DNA of 23,463 nucleotides, from contig CAJUNX010000021.1 in the NCBI GenBank assembly GCA_910587865.1, forward strand, positions 43,823 through 67,285. Direction: 5' to 3'. The stretch comes from an uncultured Roseburia sp. GTDB lineage: Bacteria > Bacillota > Clostridia > Lachnospirales > Lachnospiraceae. Position numbers and translations under genes: made by a program. The notes under the pieces were generated by a model. The model was given only the letters and a program-made list of their open reading frames with translations, did not search any database and was not told the DNA's origin. Below are positions 1 through 7,992 of the stretch, in pieces (within the stretch, counting starts at the first letter, position 1; the number at the start of each line of letters is the position of its first letter).

Positions 1-631
1 AGATACGGCAGCATCTGTCTGTGAAACAGTGAGCAGAAAGGCCGGCATTGCAGAGCGGACGGAGCGGTCTTTGGACAAAAGATCAGAAGTGTCCAAAGAA
101 AAAGAGAGTCGGACCGGGGCGGGGGAGGATGCCCAAACATGCAGTCAGGGACTCGTCGAATGCATGGTGCAGCAGTCGGGAATGACGGAGGCAGAGAGAG
201 AAGAGTTTCTCATGGCATTTTCCGAGGAGGAGTCATCGAAGCGGGATCGTTCGTTTGTGGCGTTCTGTGTGCTTGGCGGGATTTTTGGCGAGGGGATTGA
301 TTTAAAGCATGAGCAGCTGATCGGTGCTGTCATCGTGGGAACCGGCCTGCCGCAGGTCGGCAATGAGCGGGAGATTCTGATGAAGTATTATGACAGGAGG
401 TCAGGGGAGGGATTTGACTACGCCTATCGTTATCCGGGGATGAATAAGGTCCTGCAGGCTGCGGGGCGTGTCATCCGCACCGTTGAGGATACGGGTGTGA
501 TCCTTCTTTTGGACGAGCGGTTTCTGCAGAGGGACTATCAGCGGCTGTTTCCGCGCGAGTGGGAGAGAAGACTGGCGGTCAGGATCGGGACGGCAGAGGA
601 GAAAATTAAGGCGTTTTGGGAGGAACATTAG
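1..631 (+). CDS. DinG/Rad3-type ATP-dependent DNA helicase, C-terminal part (5' end outside window)
   Basis: The frame is open from base 2, so this is the 3' end of a longer gene; the GTG at 29 is only an internal codon. About 200 residues are visible. The sequence GIDLKHEQLIGAVIVGTGLP, followed by GNEREIL and then QAAGRVIRT and LLLDERF, is the C-terminal RecA-like domain of XPD/DinG-type superfamily 2 helicases. QAAGRVIR is helicase motif VI with its arginine finger. Family members unwind DNA with ATP in repair or replication-conflict clearance. The first 45 or so visible residues are rich in Ser, Glu, Arg and Lys and look like a poorly conserved insertion. A hairpin repeat begins a few bases after the stop, but no U-rich terminator follows. 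The substrate and the N-terminal domains cannot be judged here. Confidence 0.85.
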   Translation, partial: DTAASVCETVSRKAGIAERTERSLDKRSEVSKEKESRTGAGEDAQTCSQGLVECMVQQSGMTEAEREEFLMAFSEEESSKRDRSFVAFCVLGGIFGEGIDLKHEQLIGAVIVGTGLPQVGNEREILMKYYDRRSGEGFDYAYRYPGMNKVLQAAGRVIRTVEDTGVILLLDERFLQRDYQRLFPREWERRLAVRIGTAEEKIKAFWEEH

Positions 632-638
632 TCTGCCA

Positions 639-658
639 ATCCCGGCGTGGCCGGGAAG
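639..658 (+). repeat. 20-nt hairpin repeat, copy 1 (downstream side of the Rpn-family gene)
   Basis: The sequence ATCCCGGCGTGGCCGGGAAG contains a perfect 6-bp stem (CCCGGC/GCCGGG) with a GTG loop. An identical 20-mer in the same orientation lies at 1765-1784, on the other side of the Rpn-family gene. CATTAG precedes both copies, directly at copy 2 and seven bases upstream at copy 1, where it is the helicase stop region. There is no U-tract, so a simple terminator is unlikely. Confidence 0.75.
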
Positions 659-692
659 GACAGGAAAGGTATTTAAATGGAAGAAAAAGCAG

Positions 693-1673
693 TTAAGAAA
701 GCGGCCAGAAGAGCTCCAGATATTCCGCTGCTTTTTCCGTGGAGAGATCAAATTTGTCAGCGAGCCGTTCAGCGGCCTCAGAGCGCGGAAAAGAAAGCTC
801 CTGACAGAAACTGATGAATGCCCGGATGCCCTGCTCAATGCCGAATCTGGTACCCTGTTCAATGCCGATACGCCGCTCTTCATCCCGGATTATTTTTTCA
901 TGTTCCCATGATTTCATATAGTTGATCCCCGCCTCTCTGCTCTGTTTGACGGTGCTGACGAGCCGGTCGAGCTCGTCGATGGTCTGATTGGTGACATTGT
1001 CCGTCGTGGAATGCTCTATATATTTTAACATATCGCAAAGCTCCTGACCAGGGTTTCCCTCGGTTCCTTTCGTGTAAAAGAAAATTTTGGTGGTGCCGTC
1101 CTCATAGGGAATGCGGTCGTCCTCCAGGCAGCGGTTTTTGACAGTGTAGACCATGCGTTTTTTGCCGAAGGGGTCGTAGGGGAGGATGATAAAGATAGTC
1201 ACATTCTGAAGAGACTGATAATCGGTGCTCACGGAGAGAATACGTGTGTCGATCAGTGCGTGGTAATAGCGCATCCGTCTGGGGAGAGAGGATCTCTCAT
1301 ATGTGCGGTCGGGTTCGATATCATAGAGGTCGGGCCGGATGGTGACGTCGTACATTTCCTGTCCGGGGACAGGTTCGTCGGGAACGGCCTCGATGTAAGC
1401 GTCGAGCCGGATGCCGCGTGCGGCGGTGTCGATGCCCGGGATGGTTTTCTGGGAAATGATTCTGACATTCCGGACGGGTTTGCCGAGAAATGTCCCGAGG
1501 AGAAGCCGCGCAAATTTCTCCCCGGTCTCCTGAGAAGCCAGCATTTCCTGAAAGAGAAAGTCGTCGATCAGGTTGAGCTCCTGAAGCGCCCGGGGAGGTT
1601 TGCCGGAAGAAACGGGACATGGCGCTGACTGTCCGGATGATACGTCTGCTGTAGTTTTTCTTTGGTCTGCCAT
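693..1673 (-). CDS. Rpn-family (PD-(D/E)XK nuclease/putative transposase) protein, catalytic site altered
   Basis: The 326-residue product resembles the Rpn/PDDEXK_2 proteins that are abundant in Lachnospiraceae. These are recombination-promoting nucleases, often annotated as transposases. Recognisable parts are LNLIDDFLFQEML near the N-terminus, RGIRLDAYIE, RRMRYYHALID, IFIILPYDPFG and a C-terminal Gln/Gly-rich repeat (GIEQGTRFGIEQGI). The segment that normally reads D-(I/V)-E-(M/I)-Q, the E-x-K/Q part of the nuclease signature, is YDVTIRPD here. Glu is therefore replaced by Thr and Gln by Arg, and cleavage activity is doubtful. The start is taken as the ATG at 1673, nine bases after AAAGGA, rather than the TTG six bases upstream. 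A reverse-strand promoter (TTGCAA, 17 bp, TATAAT) lies at 1811-1839. The gene runs towards the helicase gene and is bracketed by identical hairpin repeats. Confidence 0.8.
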   Translation of the reverse strand: MADQRKTTADVSSGQSAPCPVSSGKPPRALQELNLIDDFLFQEMLASQETGEKFARLLLGTFLGKPVRNVRIISQKTIPGIDTAARGIRLDAYIEAVPDEPVPGQEMYDVTIRPDLYDIEPDRTYERSSLPRRMRYYHALIDTRILSVSTDYQSLQNVTIFIILPYDPFGKKRMVYTVKNRCLEDDRIPYEDGTTKIFFYTKGTEGNPGQELCDMLKYIEHSTTDNVTNQTIDELDRLVSTVKQSREAGINYMKSWEHEKIIRDEERRIGIEQGTRFGIEQGIRAFISFCQELSFPRSEAAERLADKFDLSTEKAAEYLELFWPLS

Positions 1674-1764
1674 AGGCAATAGTCCTTTCTGTGTGAAAAT
1701 CGTGGGATAAATGGATAAAAAACGGCGATATGCCGCCTGGGCGGGAGGTTCTGACCCGCATTAG

Positions 1765-1784
1765 ATCCCGGCGTGGCCGGGAAG
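1765..1784 (+). repeat. 20-nt hairpin repeat, copy 2 (upstream side of the Rpn-family gene)
   Basis: This is identical to 639-658 and in direct orientation, immediately preceded by CATTAG. It lies between the Rpn-family gene and its predicted promoter, so it should sit in that gene's 5' leader. The fold is a 6-bp GC stem with a 3-nt loop. Confidence 0.75.
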
Positions 1785-1810
1785 AAAAAAGTGTAGAAAA
1801 ATGTAGTTCT

Positions 1811-1839
1811 ATTATAGCGATAAAAATAAAGATTTGCAA
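1811..1839 (-). promoter_or_regulatory. Predicted sigma-A promoter of the Rpn-family gene
   Basis: Read on the reverse strand, TTGCAA (1834-1839) and a perfect TATAAT (1811-1816) are separated by 17 bp. The expected transcript enters the Rpn-family gene through a leader of about 130 nt carrying hairpin repeat copy 2. The -35 overlaps the TTTGCA of a forward-strand box copy at 1831. Confidence 0.6.
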
Positions 1840-1863
1840 GATTTTTGTGAAAAAATGGCTGAT
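1831..1863 (+). promoter_or_regulatory. Isolated copy of the TTTGCA...TGTGA box
   Basis: GATTTGCAAGATTTTTGTGA closely matches the boxes upstream of the AraC gene, the dehydrogenase remnant and the GH88 gene. The GACA half present in those copies is not kept (GGCT at the equivalent offset), and there is no good -10 at the +50 position. It may be a displaced or decayed operator, or one used in the opposite orientation for the Rpn-family gene. Confidence 0.4.
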
Positions 1864-2123
1864 TATCGCAAAAAGCCCTGATTTACGGGCATACAGGCAG
1901 GATTTCAAGCTGAATTTACTGCCAATTTACTACTTTTGAGGGAAAGAGCCCTGATATGCCGCCCCAAAACCCTGTCGTATGGAAACACCATGATTACAGA
2001 AAGCAGCAGAGAGAACTGGAAGACCGCACGTCGGATCTGTATGCGGACGATGTGGTGAAGCTGAAACGGTAAATCCGGAAAAACAAAACACAAGAGGAAG
2101 CCCGACGAAAGGGCAAAGCCACA
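1864..2123. other. Gene-poor stretch with a doubtful 38-codon ORF
   Basis: I see no convincing gene between the Rpn-family promoter and the LysR terminator. A forward 38-codon ORF at 1956-2072 (ATG to TAA) encodes a charged, helix-like peptide containing RKQQRELEDRTSDLYADDVV. Its only purine-rich stretch is too far upstream to be a good ribosome site. It could be a remnant of a longer gene tail, and I cannot assign it to a family. Confidence 0.3.
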
Positions 2124-2153
2124 GAAAGAGCAGCGGGAAACCGCTGCTCTTTC
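2124..2153. terminator. Strong hairpin, probable (bidirectional) terminator of the LysR gene
   Basis: A perfect 13-bp stem (2124-2136 with 2141-2153) closes a GAAA loop. It lies about 75 nt beyond the stop of the reverse-strand LysR gene. Reading in that gene's direction, the hairpin is followed by a T-rich stretch (TTTCTGTGGCTTT) rather than an uninterrupted T-run. Reading forward, only a short T-tract follows. Confidence 0.55.
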
Positions 2154-2229
2154 CATGTAAAGATAAAAGATAAATCGCTATGAGACCGTTCCGGACACCT
2201 TCCCATGTCTGACGGCGCAGAAAAGCGTC

Positions 2230-3114
2230 TCACACCGTCGGCAGCAGCGCTAAGAATTCTTCCGTGGACTGCGCTACCGGCAGTGTCGGATTGATGGATG
2301 CGACCATCTGTCTGCCGGGCAGTTTTTCGACGGTTTTTACGACATAGAGCTCATCCTGCCGGGCATTAAGACAGTAGTCGGGCACAAAAGCGATGCCGAG
2401 GCCGATGCGGGCGAGATCGATCAGCAGATCGTTGCTGCTGAGTTCGACCTGCGGGATCAGCTCTAAGTGGTGCTGTAAGAACTGGCTGTGTAAAAACTGG
2501 CTGGTGGTGCAGTTTTTATCCAGCATCAGGATCGGGTAATTTTTCAGCTCCGCAAAGGAGACCTCACGTCCGCGCAGGTCAAAACAGGCCGGACTGGCGG
2601 CAAACACGTCGGTGAAGCAGGAGACCGTTTTCTGGATATAGGAGTGATTCAGGTTGGAATTCGGAAAATTTGTCACGGCGAGGTCGATTTTTCCCTGCTC
2701 TAAGAGCGCCACGCAGGAGAGCGAGGTCGCGTTTGTCACCCGGATCGGCACGTCCGGAAAACGGCGGTGGAACTGCTGCAGGTAGGGGACGAGAAAATAG
2801 CGGCAGATCGTGTCGCTTGCGCCGATGTGGAGCTGGCCGGCCGCAAGGCCGGTGGTGTCTAACAGCTGGTTTTCCCCGCGGCGGATTAAGCTCATGGCAG
2901 GCTCGATGTGCTTGAGCAGCACCTGACCGGCCGGAGTGAGCGTGACCCGCTTGGTGCTGCGGACGAACAGAGGCTGTCCGAGCTTTTTTTCTAAAGTTTT
3001 GATCGACTGACTGACCGCTGACTGTGAGATATAGAGCTGGCGGCTGGCCTCCGAGAAGCTTAAGGTCGCGGCGACGTGATAAAATACTTTGTACAGTTCG
3101 TAATTGATATCCAT
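2230..3114 (-). CDS. LysR-family transcriptional regulator
   Basis: This is a 294-residue protein of normal LysR length. The N-terminal winged helix-turn-helix is clear at about residues 1-60: YELYKVFYHVAATLSFSEAS, then LYISQSAVSQSIKTLEKKLG, then LFVR with T-x-AG. From about residue 90 it continues as a LysR-type periplasmic-binding-like effector domain (GQLHIGASDT, ALLEQGKIDLAVTN, IDLARIGLGIAFVPDYCL). The start is set at the ATG at 3114 because AGGAGG lies eight bases upstream; a longer in-frame extension to 3222 lacks LysR homology. The gene is divergent from purL across an AT-rich 290-bp region. LysR proteins often act on the divergent neighbour, but purL is an unusual target and the effector cannot be predicted. 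Confidence 0.9.
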   Translation of the reverse strand: MDINYELYKVFYHVAATLSFSEASRQLYISQSAVSQSIKTLEKKLGQPLFVRSTKRVTLTPAGQVLLKHIEPAMSLIRRGENQLLDTTGLAAGQLHIGASDTICRYFLVPYLQQFHRRFPDVPIRVTNATSLSCVALLEQGKIDLAVTNFPNSNLNHSYIQKTVSCFTDVFAASPACFDLRGREVSFAELKNYPILMLDKNCTTSQFLHSQFLQHHLELIPQVELSSNDLLIDLARIGLGIAFVPDYCLNARQDELYVVKTVEKLPGRQMVASINPTLPVAQSTEEFLALLPTV

Positions 3115-3231
3115 CCGGTGTACCTCCTGTCGGTTTTGCGGGATGTATGCTGCTGCGCGAAGCGAGCCGGGCAGTCCCTGATATCTTTCCGGTATCGTAA
3201 CATGTCCTGCCGTGATCCGCAAGCAGATTTA

Positions 3232-3274
3232 TTAGTATTAATAATAAAATGAATTAACTATATTAATTGTACTA
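3232..3274. promoter_or_regulatory. AT-rich imperfect dyad, candidate LysR operator
   Basis: TTAGTATTAAT (3232-3242) and ATTAATTGTACTAA (3262-3274 region) form an imperfect inverted repeat in the LysR-purL intergenic region, next to the purL -35. The position and AT content fit a LysR T-N11-A type site, but AT-rich DNA gives such matches easily. Confidence 0.3.
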
Positions 3275-3296
3275 ATTGAACAAAACATGATACACT
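3267..3296 (+). promoter_or_regulatory. Predicted purL promoter
   Basis: TTGTAC (3267-3272) and TACACT (3291-3296) are separated by 18 bp, with an extended TG upstream of the -10 (TGATACACT). Transcription would start near 3303 and give a leader of about 100 nt. I saw no purine riboswitch-like fold in that leader. Confidence 0.45.
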
Positions 3297-3404
3297 GATG
3301 GTAACTTCAAAAAAATTTTACGCAGGTCTGTGTCCGCAGGACTTTCAGAGACCTGAAATCCATGCAGCGTGATGTGAGAAAACAGCGCAGAAATGAGGGA
3401 GATT

Positions 3405-6400
3405 ATGAGCAACGTCCGAAGAGTGTATGTAGAAAAAAAACCGGCTTTTGCCACAAAGGCGAAGGAGCTTCTCGCCGAGGCGGGCAGCTATCTCGGGATC
3501 GGAGGAGTCACGGGAGTCCGTGTGCTGACCCGCTATGATATTGAGAATATTTCGGAGGAGACCTATCAGAAGGCTCTGATTACCGTCTTTTCCGAGCCTC
3601 CGGTGGATGAGGTCTATGAGGAGAGCTTTGACGAGAAGGGGGCGGCTGTCTTTTCCGTGGAGTTTCTGCCGGGACAGTTCGATCAGCGCGCGGATTCCGC
3701 GGAGCAGTGCGTGAAGCTGTTAAACGGGGAGGAGGAGCCGGTGATCCGCACGGCGGTGACCTATGTGATTGAGGGTGATGTCAGCGAAGCGGAGCTTGCC
3801 GCGATCAAAGAGCACTGCATCAACCCCGTGGATTCGCGCGAGACGGGCCTTGAGAAGCCGGATACTTTGGTGCAGCAGTTTGAGGAGCCGGCGGATGTGA
3901 TGATTTTTGACGGCTTTAGCACCATGCCGGAGGGGGAGCTTCGGAAGCTTTACGATTCGCTTGGACTTGCGATGACCTTTGCGGATTTTCTGCACATTCA
4001 GAACTATTTTAAGGGGGAGGAGAAGCGCGATCCGTCCATGACGGAGATCCGGGTGCTCGACACCTACTGGTCCGATCACTGCCGCCACACGACGTTTTCC
4101 ACGGAGTTAAAGGAGGTCGCGTTTGACGACGGCTATTACCGCGCGCCGATCGAGGAGACGTATCAGGATTATCTGGCGACCCACCGGAATCTCTATGAGG
4201 GGCGTTCGGACAAGTTTGTCTGCCTGATGGATCTCGCGCTGGCCGCGATGAAGCGTCTGAAAAAAGAGGGAAAGCTTCTGGATCAGGAGGAGTCGGACGA
4301 GATCAACGCCTGCTCGATTGTGGTCCCGATCGAAGTGGACGGTGTGAACGAGGAGTGGCTCATTAATTTTAAAAACGAGACGCACAACCACCCGACTGAG
4401 ATCGAGCCGTTCGGCGGTGCGGCGACCTGCCTGGGCGGTGCGATCCGCGATCCGCTCTCGGGGCGTACCTATGTCTATCAGGCGATGCGCGTGACCGGCG
4501 CGGCGGATCCGACGGTTTCCGTAAAGGACACGATTCCCGGCAAGCTGCCGCAGAAGAAGCTGGTGCGGGAGGCGGCGCACGGCTACAGCTCCTACGGCAA
4601 TCAGATCGGGCTTGCGACCGGCTATGTGAAGGAGGTCTACCACCCCGATTATGTGGCGAAGCGCATGGAGATCGGCGCGGTATTAGGCGCGGCTCCCAGG
4701 CGCGCGGTGCAGCGTCTGACCTCGGATCCGGGCGACATCATCATCCTGCTCGGCGGGCGCACCGGGCGCGACGGCATCGGCGGCGCGACGGGTTCCTCGA
4801 AGGCGCACAATACCGAGTCCACCGCGGTCTGCGGCGCGGAGGTGCAGAAGGGCAATCCGCCCACGGAGCGCAAGCTGCAGCGCCTGTTCCGGCGGGAGGA
4901 GGTCGCGCATATCATCAAAAAATGCAACGATTTCGGTGCGGGCGGCGTGTCGGTGGCGATCGGTGAGCTGGCGGACGGGCTGCGCGTGAATCTCGATAAG
5001 GTGCCGAAGAAATACGCCGGCCTCGACGGGACGGAGCTGGCGATCTCCGAGTCCCAGGAGCGGATGGCAGTCGTCGTGGCGCCGGAGGATGTGAAGACCT
5101 TCCTCGCCTATGCCAAAGAAGAAAACTTAGAGGCCGTCGAGGTGGCCGTGGTGACGGAGGAGCCGAGGCTGGTGCTTACGTGGAGAGGAAAGGAGATCGT
5201 GAACCTTTCCCGTGCGTTCCTGGATACAAACGGCGCGCATCAGGAGACAAACGTCGCCGTTGATATGCCGGATCCCGATGAGAATTATCTGAAACGGATT
5301 CCGCTTCCGGCAGTGGCTTCCGCTGTGGGGGCCGGGGACATCCGCGCCGCATGGCTCGCAGAGCTCTCTGACTTAAACGTCTGCTCGCAGAAGGGGCTTG
5401 TGGAGATGTTTGACGGCTCGATCGGCGCGGGCAGTGTATTTATGCCGTACGGCGGAAGATATCAGCTGACGGAGACGCAGGCCATGGTGGCGAAGGTTCC
5501 GGTGCTGACGGGCAGTTCAGAGGCTGTGACGATGATGGCGTACGGCTTTGATCCGTACCTGTCCTCCTGGAGCCCGTATCACGGGGCGGTGTACGCAGTT
5601 CTGGAATCATTATCCCGGATCGTGGCGGCCGGGGGTGATTATAGCAAAGTGCGCTTTACCTTCCAGGAGTATTTCCGCAGGATGAGCGCGGAGCCGAAGC
5701 GCTGGAGCCAGCCGTTTGCGGCGCTGCTCGGCGCATACCGCGCGCAGATCGGATTCGGACTTCCGTCGATCGGCGGAAAGGATTCGATGTCCGGTACCTT
5801 TAACGAGATCGACGTTCCACCGACACTTGTCTCGTTTGCCGTGGATGTGGCAAAGGAGGGCGACATCATCACGCCGGAGTTCAAGGCGCCCGGTGATCCG
5901 CTGATGCTCTTTACTATTCAGAAGGACGCCTATGACCTGCCGGAGTATGAGCAGGTGATGCGGCTGTACGGCGTGATCCGCGAGCTGATTCAGAAAAAGG
6001 TGATCGTTTCGGCGTATGCGCTTGACGGAAAGGGACTTGCGGCAGCAGTCGCAAAGATGGCCTTTGGAAATAAGCTCGGCGCGACGATCGCGGCGGATGC
6101 GGATACAGATGTCCTCTTTGCGCCGGGGTTCGGAAGTATCGTGGCGGAGATCGCGGCCGGAAAGGAAGCCGCGGTGACGGAGGCGCTTGCTGCGGCAGGG
6201 CTTGCCGGCTGTGAGAGAACGGTCGGATCCGTCAATGATGAGGCGGCGCTGATCTATGGGGCGACGGAGGCCGCGGGCAGCGTGCAGACGGACAACGGCG
6301 GAACGAAAGAGGTGCGCATTCCGCTCGACGAGGCGATCGCGGCATGGACCGGTACGTTAGAGAAGGTGTTCCCGACGCGCACAAACGAGAACCGTAAGGA

Positions 6401-7256
6401 GCTTTCCACCGGAATTTATGAGACAAAAGACATCTGCGTATGCAGGCATAAAGTTGCGAGGCCGACCGTGTTTATCCCGGTCTTTCCGGGCACGAACTGC
6501 GAGTACGACAGTGCCCGTGCATTTGAGCGCGCCGGCGCGGATGTCATCGTAAAGGTATTTCAGAATCTGGACGCGGCGGATATCCGCGATTCGGTGGATG
6601 CGTTTACAAAAGCGATCGGACAGGCGCAGATCATCATGTTCCCGGGCGGCTTTTCCGCGGGCGACGAGCCGGAGGGTTCGGCAAAATTCTTCGCGACCGC
6701 CTTCCGCAATGAGAAGCTCACGGAGGCCGTGATGAAGCTGTTAAATGAGCGGGACGGCCTGGCGCTCGGCATCTGCAACGGTTTCCAGGCGTTAATCAAG
6801 CTGGGACTGGTGCCGTACGGGCAGATCCGCCCGCAGAATACGGATTCGCCGACCCTGACCTACAACACGCTCGGCCGCCACATCAGTAAGATGGTGTACA
6901 CAAAGGTCGTGACGAACAAGTCGCCGTGGCTTTCAGGCGCGACGCCGGGAGCGGTCTACTGCAATCCGGCATCCCACGGCGAGGGACGCTTCGTCGCGCC
7001 GAAGGAGTGGCTGGATAGACTGTTCGCAAACGGCCAGGTGGCGACGCAGTACGTGAACGAGGCCGGCGTGCCGACGATGGACGAGGAGTGGAATATCAAC
7101 GGCTCCTACATGGCCATCGAGGGGATCACGAGCCCGGACGGCAGGGTGCTCGGCAAGATGGCACACTCGGAGCGCCGGGACAGAAGCGTGGCGATGAATA
7201 TTTACGGAGATCAGGATCTGGGCCTGTTTGAGGCTGGCGTGGCGTATTTCCGTTAG
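3405..7256 (+). CDS. purL: Phosphoribosylformylglycinamidine synthase (single-chain, clade II)
   Basis: This 1283-residue enzyme converts FGAR, glutamine and ATP to FGAM in de novo purine synthesis. It is the large single-chain form with synthetase and glutaminase in one polypeptide; its sequence style matches the clostridial/streptococcal clade II. The ATP-site segment NETHNHPTEIEPFGGAATCL lies near residue 324. The C-terminal class I glutaminase begins near 1017 (FIPVFPGTNCEYDSARAFER). Its nucleophile is Cys1124 in LGICNGFQAL, and His1191 and Glu1193 lie in SHGEGRF. The start at 3405 is preferred over the ATG at 3393 because GAGGGA is correctly spaced only for the later codon. Sequence is GC-rich and uninterrupted. 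It is transcribed away from the LysR gene and followed by a small gene of unknown function; no other pur gene is in the window. Confidence 0.97.
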   Translation: MSNVRRVYVEKKPAFATKAKELLAEAGSYLGIGGVTGVRVLTRYDIENISEETYQKALITVFSEPPVDEVYEESFDEKGAAVFSVEFLPGQFDQRADSAEQCVKLLNGEEEPVIRTAVTYVIEGDVSEAELAAIKEHCINPVDSRETGLEKPDTLVQQFEEPADVMIFDGFSTMPEGELRKLYDSLGLAMTFADFLHIQNYFKGEEKRDPSMTEIRVLDTYWSDHCRHTTFSTELKEVAFDDGYYRAPIEETYQDYLATHRNLYEGRSDKFVCLMDLALAAMKRLKKEGKLLDQEESDEINACSIVVPIEVDGVNEEWLINFKNETHNHPTEIEPFGGAATCLGGAIRDPLSGRTYVYQAMRVTGAADPTVSVKDTIPGKLPQKKLVREAAHGYSSYGNQIGLATGYVKEVYHPDYVAKRMEIGAVLGAAPRRAVQRLTSDPGDIIILLGGRTGRDGIGGATGSSKAHNTESTAVCGAEVQKGNPPTERKLQRLFRREEVAHIIKKCNDFGAGGVSVAIGELADGLRVNLDKVPKKYAGLDGTELAISESQERMAVVVAPEDVKTFLAYAKEENLEAVEVAVVTEEPRLVLTWRGKEIVNLSRAFLDTNGAHQETNVAVDMPDPDENYLKRIPLPAVASAVGAGDIRAAWLAELSDLNVCSQKGLVEMFDGSIGAGSVFMPYGGRYQLTETQAMVAKVPVLTGSSEAVTMMAYGFDPYLSSWSPYHGAVYAVLESLSRIVAAGGDYSKVRFTFQEYFRRMSAEPKRWSQPFAALLGAYRAQIGFGLPSIGGKDSMSGTFNEIDVPPTLVSFAVDVAKEGDIITPEFKAPGDPLMLFTIQKDAYDLPEYEQVMRLYGVIRELIQKKVIVSAYALDGKGLAAAVAKMAFGNKLGATIAADADTDVLFAPGFGSIVAEIAAGKEAAVTEALAAAGLAGCERTVGSVNDEAALIYGATEAAGSVQTDNGGTKEVRIPLDEAIAAWTGTLEKVFPTRTNENRKELSTGIYETKDICVCRHKVARPTVFIPVFPGTNCEYDSARAFERAGADVIVKVFQNLDAADIRDSVDAFTKAIGQAQIIMFPGGFSAGDEPEGSAKFFATAFRNEKLTEAVMKLLNERDGLALGICNGFQALIKLGLVPYGQIRPQNTDSPTLTYNTLGRHISKMVYTKVVTNKSPWLSGATPGAVYCNPASHGEGRFVAPKEWLDRLFANGQVATQYVNEAGVPTMDEEWNINGSYMAIEGITSPDGRVLGKMAHSERRDRSVAMNIYGDQDLGLFEAGVAYFR

Positions 7257-7372
7257 GAGAGAGTCCGGGACATATCCGGCAATCGGCAGTGGCGAAGCGA
7301 CGGTGACAGAGGAACTTCCTGGTGATTTTAATGCTCTGATGGAAGAGGACGAATAAAAGAAATGAGGTTTTT

Positions 7373-7660
7373 ATGAGTGAAAAGAACGAAAGAGGAGCAC
7401 TCACGCCTGAGAATTACTGGGACGTGATCACGGAGCATCAGGGCGAGACCTTTTATACAAAGTCAGGTCTTCCGTTCACCTACCAGGTGCTGGGAAAAGA
7501 GCTGTTTGCCGACCGCAGGGAACGCTCGATCAATCAGCAGACGTTTGAGAAAGCGCTGATGCGCATGATTGAGCGTCCGGACGAGGTCAAGGGGCCGAAG
7601 GCGTTAAAGCTGTTCGGCGCGCCGTATATCTGGGCGGTGTTAACGCAGCTCGGGGTGTAA
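7373..7660 (+). CDS. Conserved small protein of unknown function (95 aa)
   Basis: I do not recognise a named domain. The product is soluble, with no signal peptide or membrane segment. It contains GETFYTKSGLPFTYQVLGKE, then DRRERSINQQTFEKALMRM, and ends KALKLFGAPYIWAVLTQLGV. The pattern resembles small Lachnospiraceae hypothetical proteins with a GLPF(T)Y...LFG..Y layout; that is recollection of the family style, not a search result. ATGAGG just upstream serves as a weak ribosome site. It lies 116 bp after purL in the same direction with no clear terminator between, so it may be read through from purL. Function unknown. Confidence 0.7.
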   Translation: MSEKNERGALTPENYWDVITEHQGETFYTKSGLPFTYQVLGKELFADRRERSINQQTFEKALMRMIERPDEVKGPKALKLFGAPYIWAVLTQLGV

Positions 7661-7678
7661 ACGGAAGCGTGAAAAAGC

Positions 7679-7707
7679 TTTACTCTTTCCGTCAGGTATC
7701 ATATAAT
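7679..7707 (+). promoter_or_regulatory. Promoter of the 62-aa protein gene
   Basis: TTTACT (7679-7684), a 17-bp spacer and a perfect TATAAT (7702-7707) lie 25 bp before the start codon. This separates the small gene from the purL transcript. Confidence 0.65.
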
Positions 7708-7731
7708 GAAGACGACAAAGGGGGTGAAGCC

Positions 7732-7920
7732 ATGAATGGTGCTGAGATAATGAAAAATGCCATGGACGAATTCAAAGAAATTCAGGAGTATATGGCATCT
7801 GCACGGGAGGAAAACGCCACAAAAACATATGCCCTGCTAAAAGATAAGTACCTTCTTTTAAAGGCGCTGCTGACGAGTCTGGGCGTGAACCTCACCGATA
7901 TTGACAAGATAAAAGAATGA
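7732..7920 (+). CDS. Small helical protein of unknown function (62 aa)
   Basis: The start at ATG 7732 is chosen because GGGGG lies seven bases upstream and a consensus promoter ends 24 bp before it; the longer reading from 7669 would begin inside that promoter. The product is mostly predicted amphipathic helix (EIMKNAMDEFKEIQEYMASA, then YALLKDKYLLLKALLTSLGV). It has no cysteines or membrane segment. Its own promoter and a strong terminator at 7945-7992 make it a monocistronic unit. I cannot assign a family or a function. Confidence 0.7.
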   Translation: MNGAEIMKNAMDEFKEIQEYMASAREENATKTYALLKDKYLLLKALLTSLGVNLTDIDKIKE

Positions 7921-7944
7921 TACCGCACGAAAACAAAAGGTCAG

Positions 7945-7992
7945 ACGGCACAGAGTTCCCGGCATTCAGCCCGGGACCTGTGCCGTTTTTTT
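7945..7992 (+). terminator. Intrinsic terminator of the 62-aa protein gene
   Basis: ACGGCACAG (7945-7953) pairs with CTGTGCCGT (7978-7986), with an inner stem TCCCGG/CCGGGA. Seven T residues follow at 7986-7992. This is a classical rho-independent terminator. Confidence 0.9.

Noticed and set aside
4107..4643. Long antisense frame inside purL, along with several others such as 4649-4927 and 6933-7166
   Set aside because: These are shadows of a GC-rich gene. They have Arg/Leu/Val-rich composition, no ribosome sites and no family pattern, while purL in the forward frame is unmistakable.
7303..7356. A short forward frame (VTEELPGDFNALMEEDE) between purL and the 95-aa gene
   Set aside because: It has 17 codons from a GTG with no ribosome site, and the frame continues upstream as purL shadow. 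It is too short to support.
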